From contig CARCZS010000017.1 of the NCBI GenBank assembly GCA_948956705.1, positions 1 to 58,316 on the forward strand: 58,316 nucleotides of DNA, written 5' to 3'. This DNA is from an uncultured Phocaeicola sp. Its GTDB lineage: Bacteria > Bacteroidota > Bacteroidia > Bacteroidales > Bacteroidaceae. Numbering within the stretch: position 1 is the stretch's first letter; each line of letters opens with the position of its first letter. Shown piece by piece: positions 52,884 to 58,316 of this stretch. The notes under the pieces were generated by a model. The model was given only the letters and a program-made list of their open reading frames with translations, did not search any database and was not told the origin of the DNA. The translations under genes were made by a program, and so were the position numbers.

Positions 52884-54341
52884 TTAAAGGTTTATATCCA
52901 AAGCTCTTATAATAGTCTGTATCAATCCATAATCAGGCAAAAGTTCCGGCTCGTCCAAATAGTCCTTGAAACCATTTGCCGGAATTCCCTTCTCTTCGTA
53001 AGGTATTCCCAGGCTGTTAAAAATCCCCGTTTCTTTTGCTGGGGAGTCATATTTAAGACAATGACCGTATATTTCAGGACGGTCACTGATTCTCTTCCAC
53101 ATTCGTCTTGCGGCAAACCCGGTGCTGGCCACAGGCACTATATTCAAGCCACTCCTATAGAAAGCATTCAGTTCCCGCTCCCAAGTCGGGGTGTCAACCA
53201 GCTCCTCGCTTTCCTTTTCGTTGCCAAACAAATAAATACAGGCCCCTATCCCCGAATAAGAAAGGGAGATGAAGTCCGCATCATCCTCTGCGGGAGGAGG
53301 CAATACCTTTTGCGTCCATGTCCTATAAGATTTCGCACCGCCTTGTTCCCATTTATTAGCTCCCATCATCACCAGTTTTCCGATATTGTTCCCCAGCTGG
53401 CTTACCGGCTGATAATCTTTCTTTCTTAACTGGTACCCCAGATGATAAAGAAAAAGCTCCGCACGTCGGGTGTCCCAGTCACCATATCCGTCGGCACTAC
53501 CGGCTATGAGTACATATTTTCGGTTATACCGGTTTTCTATCTCTTTCAGAACAGGCACAAGCATTGAATAATCCTCTATGAATACGGTCTTAATCCCATA
53601 AGTCTGCAGAAAGGCGGTTTGATGCTTCTGCCTCTGCTTCAAGTATGCGTCATCTTCTTTTTTTGTGATGTAAAAATGAACGGGCATATCCTCTCCATAC
53701 CTGTTCTTTATCTGGCCGAGCAGGAAATTGATATTCGGGTCCGAGAAACTGAATCCGAGAAAAAGAAAGGTTTTAGAGGCATAGTGACATTGGAATTGGT
53801 CACTGAATATTTGGTATTTGTCGTTGTATCCCTCATAGTCGCGTCTGGTTATAATCACATCATGTATCTTTGATGCCTCACCATGCATTTTATACAGGGT
53901 AGCGTCACTTCCACTTAACGGATGGATAAAATTGCTTATGCAGGTTTTCACATCTGTTCTTTTTCCTTCCGCTTTCAGTGCTTTCTCCATCAATTCGTCA
54001 TAATTGGTAGTCCAATAAACAGAAACAGGAAGCCGGGACAGGATGGTGTGCCGTTCGGAATAAGTCGCTTTATCAGGAGTCATTTTATCAAACAACAATT
54101 TATTCAACGCCCCTCTGTTGCGTTCGTCGTTCACATAATATTGAGCCAGTAACGCATAGTCGCTCTCTCTGGCAACATCCAGTCTCAAATGCGCGGCTAC
54201 AGGTCTCATCAGTTCGGTCCGGTCCACATAGCCGCATGTTTTGGACATACCTGCCCCTAGAAAAACAGCCGCAGTGTTCTGGTGCAATGCAGTGACATAG
54301 GCATCAATGAATTCCTCTGTTTTAGAATCAAATGTATCCAT
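52884..54341 (-). CDS. SIR2-SLOG effector (ThsA-like, Thoeris)
   Basis: A 485-residue protein. The SIR2 domain (1-about 270) has AAVFLGAGMSK (NAD+ pocket), YWTTNYDELM with Asn113, and KMHGE with His153, matching the catalytic Asn/His pair of ThsA. The C-terminal SLOG (about 275-485) has KYVLIAGSADGYGDWDTRR, LGNNIGKLVMMGA, DFISLSYSG and IVPVASTGFAARRMW, like the STALD/SLOG region that binds cyclic ADP-ribose isomers. In Thoeris, TIR-made signal activates the NADase and kills the infected cell. The ATG at 54341 is preferred to a TTG at 54359. First gene of the four-gene operon. Confidence 0.9.
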   Translation of the reverse strand: MDTFDSKTEEFIDAYVTALHQNTAAVFLGAGMSKTCGYVDRTELMRPVAAHLRLDVARESDYALLAQYYVNDERNRGALNKLLFDKMTPDKATYSERHTILSRLPVSVYWTTNYDELMEKALKAEGKRTDVKTCISNFIHPLSGSDATLYKMHGEASKIHDVIITRRDYEGYNDKYQIFSDQFQCHYASKTFLFLGFSFSDPNINFLLGQIKNRYGEDMPVHFYITKKEDDAYLKQRQKHQTAFLQTYGIKTVFIEDYSMLVPVLKEIENRYNRKYVLIAGSADGYGDWDTRRAELFLYHLGYQLRKKDYQPVSQLGNNIGKLVMMGANKWEQGGAKSYRTWTQKVLPPPAEDDADFISLSYSGIGACIYLFGNEKESEELVDTPTWERELNAFYRSGLNIVPVASTGFAARRMWKRISDRPEIYGHCLKYDSPAKETGIFNSLGIPYEEKGIPANGFKDYLDEPELLPDYGLIQTIIRALDINL

Positions 54342-54375
54342 ATTCCAACAAGCTCTCAAAATGCCCTGCCTTTAT

Positions 54376-55170
54376 TTATTGCAGCCGTTCCAAACGATAT
54401 ATCGCATCCATTTCCTCCGCTTCGAGCACACGGTCATAGATACGTATGTTATCCAGTTTCATATCTTCTGAGAAACTGCTATAATGTCCGTCACAGTCAC
54501 CGCCTATTTGTATTTTGATAGAAGAAGGTACATCGTACACGCCTTCACAGTTGGCTACAAACTTACCATCTACGTACAGTTTCTTTTCACAACTGAATCC
54601 GTCACCATTAGGAATATGGGTGAAGCCAATCATGTGCCACTTCCCATCCTGCAAAGTACTGAAGGGGTAGGAAAAGGCATACGATTTACTAAAGTCTGCC
54701 CGGTTATTGGAATAGAGTTCAAACTTGCCACTCTTTGTACGTGCTGCCAAGCAGGGGAAATCCAACGCCTTGTCTATGTTTACCGCAGACAACAGGATAC
54801 CCGCTCCAAAATCTTTCACCCATAAGGTGGCAGAATAAGTAGTGTTCTTGAATAATTGGTAGGGAATATTGATGTACTGTTTTTCTTCTTTCTTCAACCA
54901 GACGGACTTTCCTCTGCCCGAAGGGGTATCCGAGAGCATCTCCGGATGATTGATAAGGGCTGCATCATAGTGGTGGGAGGTACCGTCATCACCTGTACTA
55001 TTATTGAAAGTGTAATAGGCCACCAGACCTACTTGTATGGAGGTCAACTCGTCTACTGAGGGGATTTCCACATCAGGAGTTTTGGGCTTGTTGTCGTCTG
55101 AGGAAGAGCATCCCACGCAGATACCTATAGATAATAATAGGGACAGAAATAAATAATTCTTCATAGTCAT
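54376..55170 (-). CDS. LamG-domain (concanavalin-like) lipoprotein
   Basis: A 264-residue lipoprotein (SIGICVGCSSSDD). After a short linker the LamG-like beta sandwich covers about 50-255: GLVAYYTFNNST, YINIPYQLF, YSATLWVKDFGAG, DGKWHMIGFTH, KKLYVDGKFVANCEG, MKLDNIRIYDRVLEAEEM. It may bind glycans on the cell surface. An alternative start is at 55164. It lies 34 bases upstream of the SIR2 gene on the same strand, so it may share a transcript, though the domain suggests an unrelated surface function. Confidence 0.9.
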   Translation of the reverse strand: MTMKNYLFLSLLLSIGICVGCSSSDDNKPKTPDVEIPSVDELTSIQVGLVAYYTFNNSTGDDGTSHHYDAALINHPEMLSDTPSGRGKSVWLKKEEKQYINIPYQLFKNTTYSATLWVKDFGAGILLSAVNIDKALDFPCLAARTKSGKFELYSNNRADFSKSYAFSYPFSTLQDGKWHMIGFTHIPNGDGFSCEKKLYVDGKFVANCEGVYDVPSSIKIQIGGDCDGHYSSFSEDMKLDNIRIYDRVLEAEEMDAIYRLERLQ

Positions 55171-55188
55171 TTTCTTTTTAAAGTAAGA

Positions 55189-55237
55189 AAGCGGGGAAAG
55201 AACCGCCCGTTGCCGGATGCGCTTTCTTTCCCCGCTT
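55189..55237. terminator. Hairpin between the surface protein and LamG lipoprotein genes
   Basis: AAGCGGGGAAAGAA pairs with TTCTTTCCCCGCTT (14 perfect pairs, 21-base loop). The minus-strand continuation TCTTACTTT is only a weak U-tract. A second, bulged hairpin (AAGCTGCTTC/GAAGCAAGCTT) lies at about 55268-55299. Confidence 0.7.
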
Positions 55238-55314
55238 GAAAGAGTTTATAATTTCTACCTTGGGTAGAAGCTGCTTCTCACGAAGGGGAAGCAAGCTTTT
55301 ACTTTATAGGTTGA

Positions 55315-58300
55315 TTATTTTGTAGTTACAGTAACATCAAATGTACGTACCATGGTCTTGCCCCAGATATCTGTTACAGAAATCTGCATCGGAACAGTTA
55401 CTTTACCACCTGTTACATCGGCAGGAGCACTATCTATGGCTGTGATTGTAGTACCGGAAACCACACCATTAGTAGCTACATTCTGGAAGTATTTAGTAGC
55501 TTCCAAAGCATCAGCAAATGCGATGTTGACATTAGCGATACGAGAATCAGCAGGAGTTGCATTCTGAACTTCAGTTCCTTCTTTCTGTGTTAATACAGTT
55601 AAACTGTTATAGCTATTGAACAATGATATAAGAGTTGCATCATCTGCAGGAATCTTATCAGCAGAAGCTACACCTGACAATTTATACTGTCCCTTTTCCG
55701 TATCCAATTTGTAATATGTATCATATGCTGTATACAAATCATTCCAGCCTTTCAATGTAATAGCATTGTCTTCAACTTCTTTAGCAGCAGCATTTTTTGC
55801 TTCATCAGTAGCTGTTTCATCTAATGCAGCTAGAACAGCATTTTTTGCTTCATCAATTGTAGCATATTCTTTGCCGTTATAATAAATAGCAGACTTCAGT
55901 TTCAAGTAGTAAGTTGGCTTATTTGTAGTTGAAGTATATGCAATATACTGATCCATAGTCATACCCATATCCATCAAATCATCAGCTTTGATAGCGATAG
56001 GTTTACCAGCTGAAGTAACAACATATCCATCGTTCATTTTCGGTCCAGCAATGTAGTCATTATATTTATTCTTTTTACCAGTAGTTGCAAACAAATTATA
56101 TTCTTTATCCTTGTCAGTACCGGCAGCAACCAAAGCCTTAGTGATAGCCTTCTGGATATCAATAGTATTAGTCCCGTTCTGTCCACCGAATACAGCTGAC
56201 AACTTAGTGGCATCCATGATGATTGCCTCAGCAGGAGTTTCACTGAAGATTTCACTCTTAACTTTTACCTTATAGTCAAATTTATCTATGTTCTTGTCAT
56301 TGCCAAACCATGTGTAGACAGCACGGATGTTACGTTCAGTATACAACTGGTTCCATTCTGCCGCAGTCCAAGTATTGCCAATTTGAGCTTTAGTCTTCCA
56401 TACATTAACAGACAATTCAGCATTCGGATCAGCTTTCTTATCGTCACCTAACCAGTTATAATTGCCATAAGCAGCCTTATCTTCAGTATCACCACCATTA
56501 TCGATATAGTTCTTATAATCCATATCAATAAAGCCTTTCAAAGCAGTACCATTATTCAAGATCAGACCATCAGCCAGTTTATAAGTTACTTTACCATTCT
56601 TAACATCAACCTTACCTGTAATTTGGAATACATTGTTTTCTACAAATGCAGGAACCAATTTGATATAAGTAGCAGTTACATCGGGGTTAGAAACAGCCAA
56701 TGTAGCACTAGCTGAGTAAATTATAGTAGTTGTACCCTTAGCTGAAGAAGTCAATGTAAGAACATAGTCTTTCGGTAAGAATTTCTCAGCAGTATAACCT
56801 TTCAACTCAGTAGGAGTAGCCGTAGCATCTACATCAAATCCAAATGTTACATAGTTAGCAGGATTACCACCATAAGTTGCTGTAATTTTATCTCCCTTAG
56901 CATCATAGAAGTTAACTGCAGCATTGTATGCAACATATTTCTTTTCTTCAAGAACACCATTCTGACCTTCTTCCATTGCTTCGCGAGTAGCAGTCATCTT
57001 AACGTCACCCTTCAAGAAATTATCCAACTGAACAGCAGTCAAGCCCAGATCCTTGATATTCCATCTCAATTTAGCGTCTGTAGCTTTAGCAGCCAATGTT
57101 ACAGCCTTATCAGCCAAAATACCTGTAGTTTCTACACCTTGATTGATTGTAATTTCAACTACATAGTTTTCAGCCTTTTCTCCTGAACCGGCAACAGAGC
57201 CATTCAAACCTAAAGCAATCAGCTTCATGTTTACTTTGATAGAAGTTTCATTAGCCGGCATATTGGCAATATGCAATTTGCTGCCTTCCACAGACAAACC
57301 ATATTTTTCTTTTTGCACTTCATTAGTCAAAGACAAGATGAAATGACCATCATATTGGTTTTTCAATGTAAAGATAGCATCCTCTGTAGTAGATGGTTTT
57401 TCGAACACATCAATGGTTTCTGCATATTTTGCAGATTTATTCACTTTGATAGTTACATCTGCGTTTGTTTTATCATCAGCCATTACAGAGTAAGCAAAAG
57501 CTGTTTTTACAGTTGTACCCTTTTCATTTGCAATAGACAAAGAGGCATTAGCTACTTGAGCGTATTTCTTCTTTGCAGTATCATAAGCAGGTTCAACTTT
57601 CAAAGCCCAGAAGCAATCATTTTCTGCTGCTCTTGTTTGCATGTATTTTTCAACATGCATCCACTGAATTTCATCCCCTTCAATCTTACCATTACCATCA
57701 AGGTCAAAACTAACAGGCATATACTCAGTTTGAATAGAAGTATTAACCGGCAATCCCTTAACAGGAGTTGAAACAGCTATATCAGCAGTTTTGCCATCTG
57801 CCCCCTGCAAAGCGAAAGCAAACTTGTCAGTCAGTTCCACGTTAGCGGGAGTTACAATCAAAGGCAAGTTACCGCCTTGTTTAACAACATCGTTTGTTTT
57901 AATATCAGCCAATGCAGGGAATTCTTTCAGCAATTCTTTTGCAAGAGCATTAGTCGCACTCCATTTTGACCAACGTGCTGTTTCAAATATAACACGAACA
58001 TCACTATAAGGTGCTTCAGCTACGAATGAGTCAGAAGTAGCGGGCAAAGTAACATCCTGGAATGCACCTGTTTCGTCAGCGATATGCAGAACGTAAACAC
58101 CGTCTTTCTTCACAACATAAGCACCAGTACCCTGAGCAGAGATTTCAGTCGTCTTTTCTACGAATTCGCCTTTGTCAGCATCCCATTCGTAAACTACCCA
58201 GAAACCGTCAGCACTGATTTTAGGAGAAGGAGCAGTTGCGCCTGCCTTGCCATCCTCTCCGTCTTTGGCAACAGCCTGAGAAGCGGTCTTTTCGCCGTCC

Positions 58301-58316
58301 TTATACCAGAAACCGT
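55315..58316 (-). CDS. Large surface/secreted protein, partial (DUF4988/PL29-N-like repeat region)
   Basis: Open from the stop at 55315 to the window edge, so at least 1000 residues, with the N-terminus missing. The visible N-terminal part has a collagen-like GEDGKAGATAPSPKISADGF and repeated NGFWYKDGE-type motifs, as in DUF4988/PL29 N-terminal domains. The rest is Ala/Lys/Thr-rich beta-sandwich-like sequence with few aromatics. Codon use is AT-richer than its neighbours. Probably a surface-layer-like or adhesin protein. A GTG at 58113 is not a credible start because the frame stays open upstream. Confidence 0.8.
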   Translation of the reverse strand, partial: GFWYKDGEKTASQAVAKDGEDGKAGATAPSPKISADGFWVVYEWDADKGEFVEKTTEISAQGTGAYVVKKDGVYVLHIADETGAFQDVTLPATSDSFVAEAPYSDVRVIFETARWSKWSATNALAKELLKEFPALADIKTNDVVKQGGNLPLIVTPANVELTDKFAFALQGADGKTADIAVSTPVKGLPVNTSIQTEYMPVSFDLDGNGKIEGDEIQWMHVEKYMQTRAAENDCFWALKVEPAYDTAKKKYAQVANASLSIANEKGTTVKTAFAYSVMADDKTNADVTIKVNKSAKYAETIDVFEKPSTTEDAIFTLKNQYDGHFILSLTNEVQKEKYGLSVEGSKLHIANMPANETSIKVNMKLIALGLNGSVAGSGEKAENYVVEITINQGVETTGILADKAVTLAAKATDAKLRWNIKDLGLTAVQLDNFLKGDVKMTATREAMEEGQNGVLEEKKYVAYNAAVNFYDAKGDKITATYGGNPANYVTFGFDVDATATPTELKGYTAEKFLPKDYVLTLTSSAKGTTTIIYSASATLAVSNPDVTATYIKLVPAFVENNVFQITGKVDVKNGKVTYKLADGLILNNGTALKGFIDMDYKNYIDNGGDTEDKAAYGNYNWLGDDKKADPNAELSVNVWKTKAQIGNTWTAAEWNQLYTERNIRAVYTWFGNDKNIDKFDYKVKVKSEIFSETPAEAIIMDATKLSAVFGGQNGTNTIDIQKAITKALVAAGTDKDKEYNLFATTGKKNKYNDYIAGPKMNDGYVVTSAGKPIAIKADDLMDMGMTMDQYIAYTSTTNKPTYYLKLKSAIYYNGKEYATIDEAKNAVLAALDETATDEAKNAAAKEVEDNAITLKGWNDLYTAYDTYYKLDTEKGQYKLSGVASADKIPADDATLISLFNSYNSLTVLTQKEGTEVQNATPADSRIANVNIAFADALEATKYFQNVATNGVVSGTTITAIDSAPADVTGGKVTVPMQISVTDIWGKTMVRTFDVTVTTK

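Noticed and set aside
47870..54341. An integrative conjugative element
   Set aside because: Only one recombinase; no transfer, relaxase or replication genes, and no tRNA attachment site or direct repeats seen.
55315..58316. Reading the partial surface protein as the last gene of the defence operon
   Set aside because: It is upstream, separated by a 14-pair hairpin and a lipoprotein gene, and its composition is that of a surface protein.

Overview
The window looks like a chromosomal segment of a gut Bacteroidales, most likely Bacteroides. The support is lineage-typical families (tricorn-like S41 protease, DUF3836, NVEALA peptide with a 6-bladed propeller lipoprotein, TonB-receptor-like barrels, fused SpmA/SpmB), many TAnnTTTG -7 boxes of the Bacteroidetes primary sigma factor, and few strong Shine-Dalgarno sites. 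There is no transposase, rRNA operon or CRISPR array. One tRNA gene is present (tRNA-Gln, TTG).

Layout. 0.1-3.4 kb: tricorn-like protease. 3.5 kb: tRNA-Gln. 3.7-10.8 kb: a minus-strand natural-product (RiPP) cassette with two double-glycine precursor peptides (one only 50 aa), a radical SAM/SPASM maturase, an outer-membrane barrel, a C39-peptidase ABC exporter and a short HlyD-like protein. A histidine kinase/response regulator pair (10.9-13.0 kb) diverges from it. 13.0-18.8 kb: flavin reductase-like protein, a structured RNA leader before a 61-aa protein, mutS, and a GH20 hexosaminidase. 19.4-22.0 kb: a TPR membrane protein plus small OM barrel, followed by remnants of a deleted paralogous pair. 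22.0-25.7 kb: CAT-like acyltransferase, lgt, panE, ychF. 25.9-27.7 kb: NVEALA peptide, propeller lipoprotein, DUF3836. 28.1-32.1 kb: polA and a polyprenyl synthase. 32.4-38.7 kb: deoC, mazG-like, dtd, uvrC, apt, mnmG, with a perfect consensus parS between apt and mnmG and a MITE-like element between apt and uvrC. 39.3-43.1 kb: ybeY, a fused SpmA/SpmB-type permease and two different L,D-transpeptidases. 43.2-47.5 kb: a second TPR protein plus large OM barrel.

47.8-54.4 kb is the accessory region of most interest. It holds a tyrosine recombinase, a fragment of an AAA-ATPase gene, and a tightly overlapping minus-strand operon: SIR2-SLOG protein (ThsA-like of Thoeris), a 660-aa TIR + Nudix-like + WbpD/WlbB-type hexapeptide acetyltransferase fusion, a second TIR protein, and a standalone SLOG-like protein. 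I read it as an unusual Thoeris-type NAD+/nucleotide-signal immune system; the triple fusion is the most novel component. The window ends in a LamG lipoprotein and a large surface protein that runs off the right edge.

Intergenic DNA is rich in hairpins and repeats: two copies of a palindromic element ending in TTTTGACACA (1-92 and 36116-36257), cassettes ending in GACACA near 18.98, 32.33 and 39.25 kb, and clusters of short inverted repeats near 19.1 and 39.05 kb.
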